Shown: positions 35,320-45,057 of the stretch, in pieces
How the letters are laid out: each line of letters opens with the position of its first letter
Numbering within the stretch: position 1 is the stretch's first letter
Assembly: GCF_016908325.1 (NCBI RefSeq)
Contig: NZ_JAFBDR010000011.1
Span: forward strand, 62,001 to 126,000
Reading direction: 5' to 3'
DNA length: 64,000 nt
From: Aquibacillus albus
GTDB lineage: Bacteria; Bacillota; Bacilli; Bacillales; Amphibacillaceae
Notes under the pieces: generated by a model
Told to the model about the DNA's origin: nothing
What the model saw: only the letters and a program-made list of their open reading frames with translations
The model's database searches: none
Made by a program: the position numbers and the translations under genes

Positions 35320-35345
35320 TATTTGTACATAGTAATATACAAATA
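35320..35345. repeat. 8-bp inverted repeat upstream of topA
   Basis: TATTTGTA (35320-35327) and TACAAATA (35338-35345) with a 10-nt spacer, about 40 bases before the topA start. It may be an operator or an RNA hairpin; no T-run follows. Confidence 0.35.
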
Positions 35346-35384
35346 TTATATGAAATCAACAATCACCTCTTGGGAGGAAAAAAT

Positions 35385-37463
35385 ATGGCAGATTATCTTG
35401 TAATTGTGGAATCTCCAGCTAAAGCAAAAACAATTGAAAGATATTTAGGTAAAAAGTATAAAGTAAAAGCATCAATGGGACATGTGAGAGATTTGCCCAA
35501 AAGTCAAATGGGTGTCGATGTTGAGAGTGAGTATAAACCAAAATATATAACCATTCGAGGCAAAGGTCCAGTATTAAAAGAGCTTAAGTCAGCAGCAAAG
35601 AAAGCTAAAAAAGTATTTCTTGCTGCCGACCCCGATAGAGAAGGGGAAGCTATTGCATGGCACCTGGCTCATAGTTTAGAAATTGATGAAGGTTCTAAAT
35701 GTAGAGTGGTATTTAATGAAATAACCAAGGACGCAATAAAAGAATCATTTAAACATCCTCGATCTATTAACATGGATTTGGTAGATGCACAACAAGCGCG
35801 TCGAATACTTGACCGTTTAGTCGGCTACAATATTAGTCCTTTACTATGGAAAAAAGTAAAGAAGGGTTTAAGTGCAGGTAGAGTGCAATCAGTTGCGGTT
35901 AAAATGATCATAGACAGAGAAAGAGAAATTAACAACTTTCAACCTGAAGAGTATTGGTCAATAGAAGCAGCTTTTTTAAAAGATAAAGAGGAGTTTAATG
36001 GTGCCTTTTACGGAGTTGAAGGTAAAAAAACAGAATTAAAAAACAAGGATGATGTAGATAAAATACTTGATCGCTTGAATGGTAAAAACTTTAAGGTAGA
36101 TAAAGTAAATAAAAGAGAAAGAAGAAGAAATCCAGCACCACCTTTTATTACCTCGTCGTTACAGCAAGAAGCAGCTAGGAAATTAAATTTTCGTGCGAGA
36201 AAAACGATGATGGTTGCACAGCAATTATATGAAGGAATTGATTTGGGTAAAGCAGAGGGTGGCATTACAGGTCTAATCACATACATGCGTACTGATTCAA
36301 CTCGTATATCTGATACAGCAAAAAATGAAGCAACTAATTATATTACGGAGACTTTTGGCAAAGAATATTTAGGTGTTAAAAAACCGAATAAAAAATCAGA
36401 AGGAGCACAGGATGCGCATGAGGCGATACGACCAACTTCAGCATTTCGAGATCCTAAATCGTTAAAACCTGTTCTTTCTCGTGATCAATATAGGCTCTAT
36501 AAGTTGATATGGGATCGCTTTACAGCTAGCCAAATGGCACCAGCAGTCATGGATACAGTTACTGTTCATTTGTTAAATGAAGGAGTAGAGTTTAGAGCCA
36601 CTGGTTCACAAATAAAGTTTAAAGGATTTATGAAAGTATATATTGAAGGAAATGATGATAACAAGAAAGAAGAAGATAGGCTACTTCCTAAATTAGAGGA
36701 AGGGATGGTTGTAAAAGCAAGTGATATCAATCCAAACCAACACTTTACGCAACCTCCTCCAAGGTATACAGAAGCTCGACTAGTAAGAGCGATGGAGGAA
36801 CAGGGGATAGGCCGTCCTTCTACTTATGCACCAACTTTAGATACCATTCAGAGGCGCGGCTATGTAACATTAGATAATCGACGCTTTGTCCCCACTGAGC
36901 TAGGGGAGATTGTTATTGATCTAATTAAAGAGTTTTTCCCTGAAATTATAGATGTTGATTTTACAGTGAAAATGGAAGGTGATCTTGACGCTGTAGAAGA
37001 AGGAAAAGTTGAGTGGGTAAAAATTATAGATGGATTTTATGGTGGATTTGATAAACGATTAGAGATTGCAGAAAAGGAAATGGAAAAAGTAGAAATCAAA
37101 GATGAGCCTGCAGGAATTGATTGTGAAAATTGTGGGCATGAAATGGTTTATAAAATGGGACGATACGGAAAGTTTTTAGCTTGCTCAAATTTTCCGGAGT
37201 GCAGAAACACGAAGCCAATCTTGAAGGAAATTGGAGTAAAATGTCCGAAGTGTAAAGATGGTAATGTAGTAGAAAGAAAATCTAAAAAGAGAAGAACATT
37301 TTATGGTTGTGATAATTATCCTGAATGTGATTTCATTTCATGGGATAAACCAATATCAAGACCATGTCCAAAATGTGATTCCTTGTTAGTTGAAAAAAAG
37401 GTTAAAAAGGCTACACAGATTCAGTGTACCAATTGTGACTATAAAGAAGAGCCACAAACTTAA
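35385..37463 (+). CDS. topA: DNA topoisomerase I
   Basis: Type IA topoisomerase relaxing negative supercoils. TOPRIM domain at the N-terminus ([19 protein letters not shown] and [12 protein letters not shown]), active-site tyrosine in [12 protein letters not shown] near residue 302, and [15 protein letters not shown]. Three C-terminal four-cysteine zinc modules begin at [15 protein letters not shown] and CPKCDSL. ATG 35385 follows SD GGGAGGA. 692 residues, full length. trmFO, normally next, is missing. Confidence 0.97.
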   Translation: MADYLVIVESPAKAKTIERYLGKKYKVKASMGHVRDLPKSQMGVDVESEYKPKYITIRGKGPVLKELKSAAKKAKKVFLAADPDREGEAIAWHLAHSLEIDEGSKCRVVFNEITKDAIKESFKHPRSINMDLVDAQQARRILDRLVGYNISPLLWKKVKKGLSAGRVQSVAVKMIIDREREINNFQPEEYWSIEAAFLKDKEEFNGAFYGVEGKKTELKNKDDVDKILDRLNGKNFKVDKVNKRERRRNPAPPFITSSLQQEAARKLNFRARKTMMVAQQLYEGIDLGKAEGGITGLITYMRTDSTRISDTAKNEATNYITETFGKEYLGVKKPNKKSEGAQDAHEAIRPTSAFRDPKSLKPVLSRDQYRLYKLIWDRFTASQMAPAVMDTVTVHLLNEGVEFRATGSQIKFKGFMKVYIEGNDDNKKEEDRLLPKLEEGMVVKASDINPNQHFTQPPPRYTEARLVRAMEEQGIGRPSTYAPTLDTIQRRGYVTLDNRRFVPTELGEIVIDLIKEFFPEIIDVDFTVKMEGDLDAVEEGKVEWVKIIDGFYGGFDKRLEIAEKEMEKVEIKDEPAGIDCENCGHEMVYKMGRYGKFLACSNFPECRNTKPILKEIGVKCPKCKDGNVVERKSKKRRTFYGCDNYPECDFISWDKPISRPCPKCDSLLVEKKVKKATQIQCTNCDYKEEPQT

Positions 37464-37470
37464 GAACAAA

Positions 37471-37652
37471 AGCGCAAGCGCCCTGGTAGCGACGTATGGA
37501 CTGGGACTGCGGTTACTCGTCCCACCGAAAACATTTGGACTGAACCGCAGGAGATAAAGGAAACACGGTGAACAAAGTGAACCGATGTTGACTTATCGTA
37601 CGGAGGTGAGGGAAGTCTCACTAGTCGCTGGGCGCTGGAGCTGGACGTCGCT
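37471..37652. repeat. MITE-like palindromic repeat after topA (family C)
   Basis: About 180 bp. The left end AGCGCAAGCGCCC (37471-37483) resembles the complement of GGGCGCTGGAGCT (37630-37642). AGCGACGT (37488-37495) is complementary to ACGTCGCT (37645-37652). These two pairings are not nested. Inside, TGCGGTT and AACCGCA form a further hairpin. GC-richer than its surroundings, no credible coding frame. I recall similar repeats from Bacillaceae intergenic regions. Confidence 0.65.
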
Positions 37653-37730
37653 AACCTACACCATTTATCCACAAGCCAGCCATTTTATAATTTCCATACC
37701 ATGAAATGAAAAAGTGCTTAGTCAGCACTC

Positions 37731-37767
37731 AGGCTGTCGAGAAAGTCTCGACAGCCTTATTTTTTTC
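37731..37767 (+). terminator. Intrinsic terminator downstream of topA
   Basis: AGGCTGTCGAGA (37731-37742), loop AAG, TCTCGACAGCCT (37746-37757), then TATTTTTTTCTC. A 12-bp perfect stem. A smaller AGTGCT/AGCACT hairpin precedes it. Confidence 0.88.
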
Positions 37768-37811
37768 TCTTATATAAGAAACACACTTCGCTTTCCGCGG
37801 GAAGAAAAGTT
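37768..37811. repeat. Fragment of repeat family A
   Basis: CTTATATAAGA, then TTCGCTTTCCGCGGGAAGAAAAG. This corresponds to one end of the element at 8809-8932 (which has CTCTTATATAAG and TCGCTTTCCGCGGG). The other end is missing. The following 37812-38122 shows only AT-rich sequence with a second TATAATTTCCAT (37975) repeating 37686, and no gene. Confidence 0.55.
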
Positions 37812-38122
37812 TTTTAAAAATTTAATCTTTTATTACGGAGTTAGTAATTTTTGTGTATGCCTTGTCTCTGAGATGGAATACTGTTTATTAATAGACATGA
37901 TTTCTGATTATCTATAAGGCGCACTATAAATAGCAGAGCAAGTTTAAAATATTGACAATAATACATAGGGAGTCTATAATTTCCATTCGGTAAGTAATTT
38001 TACTTGACAGTGAAATGAAATATATTTTAAACAATTCAGAATTTTGTTACAATTTGGTAAAATTTATTGCAAGTACAAGCAAACCTATGTTACTATTTAT
38101 ACGCCTTAGGCGAGGTGAATCG

Positions 38123-39040
38123 ATGGATCATTTTCTGCAATCAGAATCCTTATTTGTGGAATATTTAAAAATAGAAAAAAATGCATCACCTTATACAGTT
38201 ACATATTATCGAGAAGATATTCAATCCTTTTTTACGTTTCTTAAAAGAGAAGGAATAACACACCTTCAATCAGTGGATTATCAGTTTGTGCGTGTTTTTT
38301 TAACTTTTCTTTATGAAAAAGGTCTTTCTCGTCGAAGTGTGGCAAGAAAAATTTCTAGTTTAAGAAGCTTATATAAATTTTTGGAAAGGGAATCAATTGT
38401 TTCGCAAAATCCTTTTATTAATGTTTCCACACCAAAAATAGATAAACCTGTTCCGGAATTTTTTTATAAACAAGAGCTAGACAAATTATTTACGGTAAAT
38501 GATTTAACTGATCCACTAGGTCAACGAAATCAAGCGATTCTAGAAATATTGTATGCAACGGGGATTCGAGTAAGTGAATGTGTAGGTTTAACATTAAATG
38601 ATGTTGATTTTGATTTAAACACTTTACTAGTGTTGGGAAAGGGAAGAAAAGAAAGATATGTGCCCTTTGGTAGTTATGCACGAACTGCATTGAAACTATA
38701 TGTGGATGATGGCCGAAATGAGCTTTTGCAAAAAGCAAAAGCAAATAACACAAAAGCACTTTTTTTAAATGCAAAAGGAAATCAATTAACAACAAAAGGT
38801 GTACGTTTAGTTCTCGATAAAATAGTAAAGGCTGCAGCTTTAACTATTGATATACATCCACATAAATTAAGACATACATTTGCTACACACATGCTTAATG
38901 AAGGCGCTGATTTAAGAGTTGTTCAAGAGTTACTAGGTCACGAACATTTGTCATCGACACAAGTATACACTCATGTGACCAAGGATCGTTTACGAAATGT
39001 ATATATGAATAGTCATCCCAGAGCTAGAAATGGGAAATAA
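38123..39040 (+). CDS. xerC: Tyrosine recombinase XerC (CodV)
   Basis: Resolves chromosome dimers at dif with XerD (RipX). N-terminal SAM-like core-binding domain (about 1-90). The catalytic domain has Arg in [12 protein letters not shown], His-Arg in [14 protein letters not shown], a second His in LGHEHLSS and nucleophile Tyr in TQVYTHV. 305 residues. ATG 38123 follows SD AGGCGAGGTG. First gene of codV-clpQ-clpY-codY. Confidence 0.96.
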   Translation: MDHFLQSESLFVEYLKIEKNASPYTVTYYREDIQSFFTFLKREGITHLQSVDYQFVRVFLTFLYEKGLSRRSVARKISSLRSLYKFLERESIVSQNPFINVSTPKIDKPVPEFFYKQELDKLFTVNDLTDPLGQRNQAILEILYATGIRVSECVGLTLNDVDFDLNTLLVLGKGRKERYVPFGSYARTALKLYVDDGRNELLQKAKANNTKALFLNAKGNQLTTKGVRLVLDKIVKAAALTIDIHPHKLRHTFATHMLNEGADLRVVQELLGHEHLSSTQVYTHVTKDRLRNVYMNSHPRARNGK

Positions 39041-39059
39041 GAGAGTTGAGGTGGAGAAA

Positions 39060-39605
39060 TTGAGTCAGGAATTTCATGCAACCACCATTTTTGCAGTACA
39101 GCATAACGGGCAATGTGCAATGAGTGGTGATGGTCAGGTTACAATGGGGAATGCAGTGGTCATGAAACATAAAGCTAAAAAAGTTCGACGATTATTTAAA
39201 GGTAAAGTGTTGGCTGGATTTGCAGGCTCAGTTGCCGATGCTTTTACGTTATTTGAAAAGTTTGAGGCGAAACTAGAAGCATATAATGGGAACCTTTCAA
39301 GAGCAGCAGTTGAATTAGCTAAGGAATGGCGAAGTGATAAAGTCCTTCGAAAGCTAGAAGCAATGCTAATTGTGATGAATAAAGATGAAATGTTACTCGT
39401 TTCGGGTACTGGGGAAGTAATTGAGCCTGATGATGGAATACTTGCAATTGGATCTGGAGGTAATTATGCTTTAAGTGCAGGCCGGGCGTTGAAGCGACAT
39501 TCTAAGGAATTAACTGCAAAAGATATTGCTCAGGCTGCACTAGAAATTGCTGGTGAGATATGCGTGTATACAAATGACTATATTACCTTGGAAGTAATTG
39601 AATAG
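39060..39605 (+). CDS. hslV: ATP-dependent protease subunit HslV (ClpQ/CodW)
   Basis: Proteolytic subunit working with HslU. TTG 39060, 8 bases after SD GAGGTGGAG, gives [17 protein letters not shown], very close to B. subtilis ClpQ ([13 protein letters not shown]), including the N-terminal Ser extension before TTI. In-frame GTG/ATG codons upstream overlap the xerC end and lack an SD. Later motifs: [12 protein letters not shown] and GIGSGGNYA-like [16 protein letters not shown]. 181 residues. Confidence 0.94.
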   Translation: MSQEFHATTIFAVQHNGQCAMSGDGQVTMGNAVVMKHKAKKVRRLFKGKVLAGFAGSVADAFTLFEKFEAKLEAYNGNLSRAAVELAKEWRSDKVLRKLEAMLIVMNKDEMLLVSGTGEVIEPDDGILAIGSGGNYALSAGRALKRHSKELTAKDIAQAALEIAGEICVYTNDYITLEVIE

Positions 39606-39653
39606 GTGTGAGTTGGCTCTTTTTAATTCAAAGTAAAGGGAGGCTTTAGTTAA

Positions 39654-41054
39654 ATGACGATAAATTTAACCCCAAAGCAAATTGTAGAACAGCTTGATCA
39701 ATATATAATCGGGCAAAAGAACGCAAAAAAATCAGTGGCAATTGCTTTGCGCAATCGATATCGTCGAATGTTATTAGATGAGAAAATGCGTGATGAAATT
39801 GTACCTAAAAATATATTGATGATTGGTCCTACTGGAGTTGGGAAAACAGAGGTGGCTCGTAGACTCGCGAAGCTTGTAGGAGCGCCATTTGTAAAGGTTG
39901 AGGCCACAAAGTTTACCGAAGTGGGTTACGTAGGACGCGATGTAGAATCGATGGTTCGTGATTTAATTGAGATGGCCGTTCGAATGGTTAAAGAAGAAAA
40001 AATGAAAGGTGTTATGGAAAAAGCGAAAGAGCTTGCTAATAAGAAGTTAGTGAGTTTAATTGTACCTACAAAAAAGAAGCAGAACAACTTTAAAAATCCG
40101 CTGGAAATGTTTTTTTCTCCGCAAGAAACAGGTGAGAATGCTGATGCTGATCAAGAGCATGATACCCAGGAAATTGAAAATAAAAGGAAAAGGATAGAGC
40201 ATCAATTAGCATTAGGTGAGTTAGAGGATCAAATAGTTACGATTGAGGTTGATGAACAATCCTCCTCTATGTTTGATATGCTCCAAGGCTCCGGAATGGA
40301 GCAAATGGGTATGAACATGCAAGATATGTTTGGGCAATTGGTTCCGAAAAAGACAAAAAAAAGAAAATTGCCTGTTGCGGAAGCAAGGAAAATATTAACC
40401 CAGCAGGAAGCTCAAAAGCTAATCGATATGGATGAAGTTACACAACAGGCAATAGAGAAGGTTGAACAATCAGGCATCATATTTATTGATGAAATAGATA
40501 AAGTAGCTGGAAAAAATGATCAGCAATCTGCTAACGTTTCAAGGGAAGGTGTTCAAAGGGATATTCTCCCTATAGTTGAAGGGTCTACAGTTGTAACGAA
40601 ACACGGACCGGTAAAGACAGACCATATTCTATTCATTGCGGCCGGGGCTTTTCATATGGCTAAGCCTTCCGATTTAATACCGGAGTTACAAGGTAGGTTC
40701 CCAATCAGAGTGGAGTTTGATAAGTTATCCGTTGATGATTTTAAGAAAATATTGATAGAGCCTTCAAATGCGATATTAAAGCAATATGAAGCATTGCTAA
40801 AAACAGAAGGAATTAACGTAACTTTTACTGCTGATGCTGTAACACGATTAGCGGAAGTTGCTTTTGAAGTTAATCAGGAGACAGATAATATTGGTGCAAG
40901 AAGATTGCATACAATTTTGGAAAAGCTACTAGAGGATCTTTCTTTTGAGGCACCAGACATTCATATGGACACGATAGAGATTACGAAACAGTATGTCGAT
41001 GAGAAGCTAAGTACGATTGCAAAAAACAAAGACTTAAGTCAATACATTTTATAA
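39654..41054 (+). CDS. hslU: ATP-dependent protease ATPase subunit HslU (ClpY)
   Basis: AAA+ unfoldase feeding HslV. Starts [17 protein letters not shown]. Walker [16 protein letters not shown] near residue 58, pore loop [10 protein letters not shown], variable I domain about 110-230, Walker [14 protein letters not shown], sensor residues [10 protein letters not shown] and [10 protein letters not shown]. 466 residues. SD AAGGGAGG; codY follows after 28 bases. Confidence 0.97.
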   Translation: MTINLTPKQIVEQLDQYIIGQKNAKKSVAIALRNRYRRMLLDEKMRDEIVPKNILMIGPTGVGKTEVARRLAKLVGAPFVKVEATKFTEVGYVGRDVESMVRDLIEMAVRMVKEEKMKGVMEKAKELANKKLVSLIVPTKKKQNNFKNPLEMFFSPQETGENADADQEHDTQEIENKRKRIEHQLALGELEDQIVTIEVDEQSSSMFDMLQGSGMEQMGMNMQDMFGQLVPKKTKKRKLPVAEARKILTQQEAQKLIDMDEVTQQAIEKVEQSGIIFIDEIDKVAGKNDQQSANVSREGVQRDILPIVEGSTVVTKHGPVKTDHILFIAAGAFHMAKPSDLIPELQGRFPIRVEFDKLSVDDFKKILIEPSNAILKQYEALLKTEGINVTFTADAVTRLAEVAFEVNQETDNIGARRLHTILEKLLEDLSFEAPDIHMDTIEITKQYVDEKLSTIAKNKDLSQYIL

Positions 41055-41082
41055 AATTCAAACAAAGGATTGGAGGAGCATC

Positions 41083-41862
41083 ATGGAACTATTAGACCGT
41101 GCTAGAAAAATTAATGCAATGCTACAAAAGGCAACAAGTAAATCAGTAAATTTTAATGAAATGGCTGCAACTTTGAGGGATACGATATCATCCAACATTT
41201 TTGTAGTAAGCCGTAGAGGAAAATTACTAGGATTTGCGATCAATCAACAAATTGAGAATGAACGAATGAAATCGATGCTTGAGGAAAGGCAGTTTCCAAA
41301 GGAATATACGGACAGTTTATTTAATATTCAAGAAACGACAGCAAATATTGATATTGATAGTGAATATACTGCTTTTCCAGTAGAAAATAAAGAGTTATTT
41401 AAGAATGGATTAACAACGATTGTACCTATTATTGGTGGTGGTGAACGATTAGGAACCCTAATATTAAGTCGATTAACTCAGAGCTTCAATAATGATGACC
41501 TATTGTTAGCTGAATACGGTGCAACCGTTGTTGGAATGGAGATTCTTCACGAAAAAACGGAAGAAATTGAAATGGAAGCAAGAAGTAAAGCTGTTGTGCA
41601 AATGGCAATTAGCTCTCTCTCCTATAGTGAGTTGGAAGCAATAGAGCATATATTTGATGAATTAGATGGAAATGAAGGGTTACTCGTTGCGAGCAAAATA
41701 GCAGATAGAGTGGGCATTACAAGGTCTGTCATTGTGAATGCTTTAAGAAAACTAGAAAGTGCCGGCGTCATTGAGTCACGCTCTTTAGGTATGAAAGGAA
41801 CGTATATAAAAGTATTGAACAATAAGTTTTTGCTCGAACTTCAGAAATTAAAATCTAGTTAA
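41083..41862 (+). CDS. codY: Global transcriptional regulator CodY
   Basis: GTP- and branched-chain-amino-acid-sensing repressor of stationary-phase genes. N-terminal GAF domain (about 1-155) starting [18 protein letters not shown]-terminal winged helix with [21 protein letters not shown] near residues 204-224. 259 residues, full length. Last gene of its operon. Its usual target sequence was not found in the adjacent fla/che leader. Confidence 0.97.
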   Translation: MELLDRARKINAMLQKATSKSVNFNEMAATLRDTISSNIFVVSRRGKLLGFAINQQIENERMKSMLEERQFPKEYTDSLFNIQETTANIDIDSEYTAFPVENKELFKNGLTTIVPIIGGGERLGTLILSRLTQSFNNDDLLLAEYGATVVGMEILHEKTEEIEMEARSKAVVQMAISSLSYSELEAIEHIFDELDGNEGLLVASKIADRVGITRSVIVNALRKLESAGVIESRSLGMKGTYIKVLNNKFLLELQKLKSS

Positions 41863-41868
41863 TGATAG

Positions 41869-41929
41869 AGAGGATATTTCACGGACACCTAAATGAAAAT
41901 GGTTTTGCTTGAGATATCCTCTTTTTTAT
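41869..41929 (+). terminator. Terminator after codY
   Basis: AGAGGATAT (41869-41877) pairs with ATATCCTCT (41914-41922) across a long loop, followed by TTTTTATT. The remainder of 41930-42182 holds only the flgB promoter candidate. Confidence 0.65.
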
Positions 41930-42098
41930 TGAAAAGTAAGGCTCCCATTTATCCCTCGTTCAATCCGTTAAGTTAAACCTCTTCATCGTTTTCGACACAT
42001 TTTTCCGTTATTCTACTTTTATGTTTTATTAATAGTTCAAAAGTCCTGGTTATATTGGATGTTTATACCAACTAAAGTCAGATTGTGTACAAATGTCA

Positions 42099-42127
42099 TA
42101 GACACAATATTATATTTAAATTACAAT
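42099..42127 (+). promoter_or_regulatory. Candidate sigma-A promoter of the fla/che operon
   Basis: -35 TAGACA (42099-42104), 17-nt spacer, -10 TACAAT (42122-42127), about 55 bases before flgB. A sigma-D type promoter (TAAA-15-GCCGATAT) was looked for upstream and not found. Confidence 0.5.
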
Positions 42128-42182
42128 ATTCGATAATGATAGACTTTTTGTGACTGTCAAAAAAAGATGCGGAGGAATAATT

Positions 42183-42575
42183 ATGTCATTTTTCGGGAAA
42201 ACAATTCATAATTTGGAACATTCTCTTGATTATGCATCTTTGAAAAACCAAACCATTTCAAATAATATCGCTAATGCTGATACTCCTAATTACAAGGCGA
42301 AACGGGTCGTTTTTAAAAGTGTACTTGCAAATGAATTAGGCAACACATTTGAGGCCAAACGCACACATCCGAAACACATTCCATTTCAAAACGGTATCGT
42401 TCCCTTCCAAATTGTTTCTGATAACAATACTACATATAACCATAACGGTAATAACGTTGACATTGATAAAGAGATGACAGAGCTTGCTGAAAATCAAATT
42501 TATTATCAAAGTCTTGTCGACCGGATTAATGGCAAGTTTAATAGCTTACAGACCGTAATAAAGGGAGGTAGATAA
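42183..42575 (+). CDS. flgB: Flagellar basal-body rod protein FlgB
   Basis: Proximal rod subunit exported by the flagellar type III system. The N-terminal LKNQTISNNIANADTPNYKAK is the rod/hook family signature, shown here in part. Helical C-terminus. ATG 42183 follows SD GCGGAGGA; an upstream in-frame GTG has no SD. 130 residues. First gene of the fla/che operon. Confidence 0.95.
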   Translation: MSFFGKTIHNLEHSLDYASLKNQTISNNIANADTPNYKAKRVVFKSVLANELGNTFEAKRTHPKHIPFQNGIVPFQIVSDNNTTYNHNGNNVDIDKEMTELAENQIYYQSLVDRINGKFNSLQTVIKGGR

Positions 42576-42576
42576 A

Positions 42577-43032
42577 ATGGGAGTTTTTCAATCGATGAAT
42601 ATTAGTTCTAGTGCTTTAACTGCACAGCGATTGCGAATGGATACTATTTCTTCCAACATTGCAAATGCTGACACAACTCGAGCAACGATTAATGAAAACG
42701 GTGAATATGAACCTTATCGAAGAAAAATGGTTGTCTTTGAGTCAAAGGATCAGGGTTTTGCATCTTACCTAAGTCGCGTTTCAAAAGAAGCATCAAGTCC
42801 TGGAGAAGGGGTTAGGGTTCGTGAAATTACCGAAGATGAAGAGCCCTTTCAACTTGTATATAACCCAAATCATCCGGATGCTAATGAAGAGGGATATGTA
42901 CAATTACCAAATGTTGATCCATTAAAAGAGATGGTTGATTTAATGAGTGCAACAAGGTCTTATGAAGCAAATGTCACTTCCTTTAATGCAACAAAAAATA
43001 TGTTACTTAAAGCACTAGAGATTGGAAAGTAA
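42577..43032 (+). CDS. flgC: Flagellar basal-body rod protein FlgC
   Basis: Rod subunit. Family signature SSSALTAQRLRMDTISSNIAN near the start and SYEANVTSFNATKNMLLKALEI at the end (each in part). 151 residues. SD GGGAGG lies inside the flgB end; one base separates the genes. Confidence 0.95.
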   Translation: MGVFQSMNISSSALTAQRLRMDTISSNIANADTTRATINENGEYEPYRRKMVVFESKDQGFASYLSRVSKEASSPGEGVRVREITEDEEPFQLVYNPNHPDANEEGYVQLPNVDPLKEMVDLMSATRSYEANVTSFNATKNMLLKALEIGK

Positions 43033-43056
43033 CAATAATAGAAGGAGAACTAGATT

Positions 43057-43365
43057 ATGGAAATTAATAAACTTAATCTGTTACAGACACCTGCTATGTC
43101 ATTGCAACCGAATCAGCAGTTAAAAACTTCACCAGGTGAAGCTCAACAGCATTTTGCTTCAAGCTTAAAAAGTGCAATTGATCAATTAAACCATGCTCAA
43201 ATCGAATCGGATAAGAAAACACAAGCGTTAGCAAGAGGTGAAATTGATAACTTGCATGATGTAATGATTACTTCACAAAAAGCAAGTGTTGCCCTGCAAA
43301 CAGCTGTAGAAATGCAAAGAAAAGTAACCGATGCGTACAAAGAAATAATGCGAATGCAAGTATAA
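43057..43365 (+). CDS. fliE: Flagellar hook-basal body complex protein FliE
   Basis: Joins the MS ring to the rod and is an early export substrate. 102 residues with the FliE C-terminal pattern DVMITSQKASVALQTAVEMQ and VTDAYKEIMRMQV. SD GAAGGAGAA before ATG 43057. Confidence 0.94.
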   Translation: MEINKLNLLQTPAMSLQPNQQLKTSPGEAQQHFASSLKSAIDQLNHAQIESDKKTQALARGEIDNLHDVMITSQKASVALQTAVEMQRKVTDAYKEIMRMQV

Positions 43366-43440
43366 AATAATGAATCCATCCTATCTGTTAGGGCAAGAGC
43401 TTCCGAGGTATAAAAAGAAGGCTTGGATTGGGGGGGAAAG

Positions 43441-45045
43441 ATGAGACAAAAATTCAATGTTTATAAAGAAAAAATACTAAACTACTGGACAACAAGATCA
43501 AAAAATCAACAAAGAATGATTATCGGTGGCTTTCTTTTATTTTTTTGTCTAATCATTGGCGGAAGCATTCTTAGTAACTCAAATAACATGGTCCCGTTGT
43601 ATAATAACCTCTCCCTCCAAGAGGTTGGTCAAATAAAAGCAGAGTTAGATGCAAGAGGTGTTGGCTATGAGTTGTCAAATGCTGGCACAACGATAAGGGT
43701 ACCTGACGATCAAGTTGACACACTATTAGTTGATTTAGCAGCTCAAGGCATTCCTAATAGTGGAAGTATTGACTATTCTTTTTTTAGTGCGAATACTTCC
43801 TGGGGAATGACAGATAATGAATTCAGTATGATTCAATTAGATGCCATGCAAACCGAAATAAGCAATCTTATAAAGAGCATCGATGGAATAGAAGATGCAA
43901 AAGTAATGATTAACAAACCGCAAGATCCAGTATTTGTAAGTGATCAAAAGCAGGAAGCGTCAGCGTCAATTGTTCTTCAAACACGACCAGGGTATCAGTT
44001 TGAAGAAAGTAAGATTTCGTCTTTATACCATTTAGTTTCTAAAACAGTTCCGAATTTACCTACTGATAATATCGTCATAATGAATCAAAACTTTGAGTAT
44101 TTTGACTTAAATAATTCAAATTCTTTTGCTAGTAGCGATACATACTCCTATCAACAAACGGTTAAAAAGGATATAGAACGAGATATTCAGAGGCGTGTTC
44201 AACAAATGATTGGAACAATGGTCGGTAGAGATAAAGTTATTGCTTCTGTAACAGCTGACATTGATTTCACACAAGAAAACCGAGTAGAGCAGATTGTAGA
44301 ACCTTCTGGCCAAAATGGTGTAGATGGATTACCGGTAAGTATTGAAACAATAAAAGAAACGTATTCAGGAAATCCGCCAATTACAAATGAAACCGGAACA
44401 GGAGAAGGGGATGTTCCAAACTATCCAGCCGATGGTGAAGGAAATAATGGCGATTATGAAATGGTAAGGGAATCGATCAACAATGAATACAACCGAATTC
44501 AGAAAGAGATTGTAGAGAGTCCATACAAAATTCGTGATCTTGGAATTCAAGTTGCTGTTGATAATACGAAGGAACCCATGAATCAAAGTGATGAGGTACA
44601 ATACTTAAGCCAGCAAGAGCAGGAAACAGTAGAAGCTGGAATATCATCAATCTTAAACTCTATTGTATCTACTTCGATAGATAAAGAGTATGGACAAGTT
44701 AATCCTGAACAAAAGGTGTCCATCGTATTTCAAGAATTTAATGGTAAGCCAACCTTTCCTACTACAGCCGCTCCAGCTATTCCATATTGGGTCTATGGTG
44801 CCGGAGCAGCTCTATTACTGGCAATTATTGCACTGATTTTAGCCCTTAGGAAAAGACGCCAACCAGAAGTAGAATTTGAGGAAGAAGGCGAATCATTGGA
44901 TGAAAGACAAATGGAGTCTGTCCCAAATATCGACGAAGGAGAAGAGACAGAGTCTATCATGAAAAGGAAACAACTGGAAAATATGGCGAAAGATAAACCA
45001 GAGGATTTCGCAAAACTGTTAAGAAGTTGGATAGCAGAGGAGTAG
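43441..45045 (+). CDS. fliF: Flagellar MS-ring protein FliF
   Basis: Forms the membrane-embedded MS ring. First membrane helix about 25-45 (MIIGGFLLFFCLIIGGSIL); periplasmic-side ring-building motifs with GIPNSGSIDYSFF and VNKPQDPVF-like INKPQDPVF; second helix about 452-472. The cytoplasmic tail, ending about 534 (DKPEDFAKLLRSWIAEE), binds FliG. ATG 43441 has SD GGGGGG; an in-frame TTG upstream precedes that SD. Confidence 0.96.
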   Translation: MRQKFNVYKEKILNYWTTRSKNQQRMIIGGFLLFFCLIIGGSILSNSNNMVPLYNNLSLQEVGQIKAELDARGVGYELSNAGTTIRVPDDQVDTLLVDLAAQGIPNSGSIDYSFFSANTSWGMTDNEFSMIQLDAMQTEISNLIKSIDGIEDAKVMINKPQDPVFVSDQKQEASASIVLQTRPGYQFEESKISSLYHLVSKTVPNLPTDNIVIMNQNFEYFDLNNSNSFASSDTYSYQQTVKKDIERDIQRRVQQMIGTMVGRDKVIASVTADIDFTQENRVEQIVEPSGQNGVDGLPVSIETIKETYSGNPPITNETGTGEGDVPNYPADGEGNNGDYEMVRESINNEYNRIQKEIVESPYKIRDLGIQVAVDNTKEPMNQSDEVQYLSQQEQETVEAGISSILNSIVSTSIDKEYGQVNPEQKVSIVFQEFNGKPTFPTTAAPAIPYWVYGAGAALLLAIIALILALRKRRQPEVEFEEEGESLDERQMESVPNIDEGEETESIMKRKQLENMAKDKPEDFAKLLRSWIAEE

Positions 45046-45057
45046 GGGGAACCTTTC

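Noticed and set aside
37714-37917. 67-residue open frame between topA and xerC
   Set aside because: It crosses a terminator and a repeat fragment, has no SD and no TrmFO similarity.
41960-42010. Sigma-D type promoter for fla/che (TAAA-15 nt-CGACACAT)
   Set aside because: Only about 3 of 8 bases match GCCGATAT.
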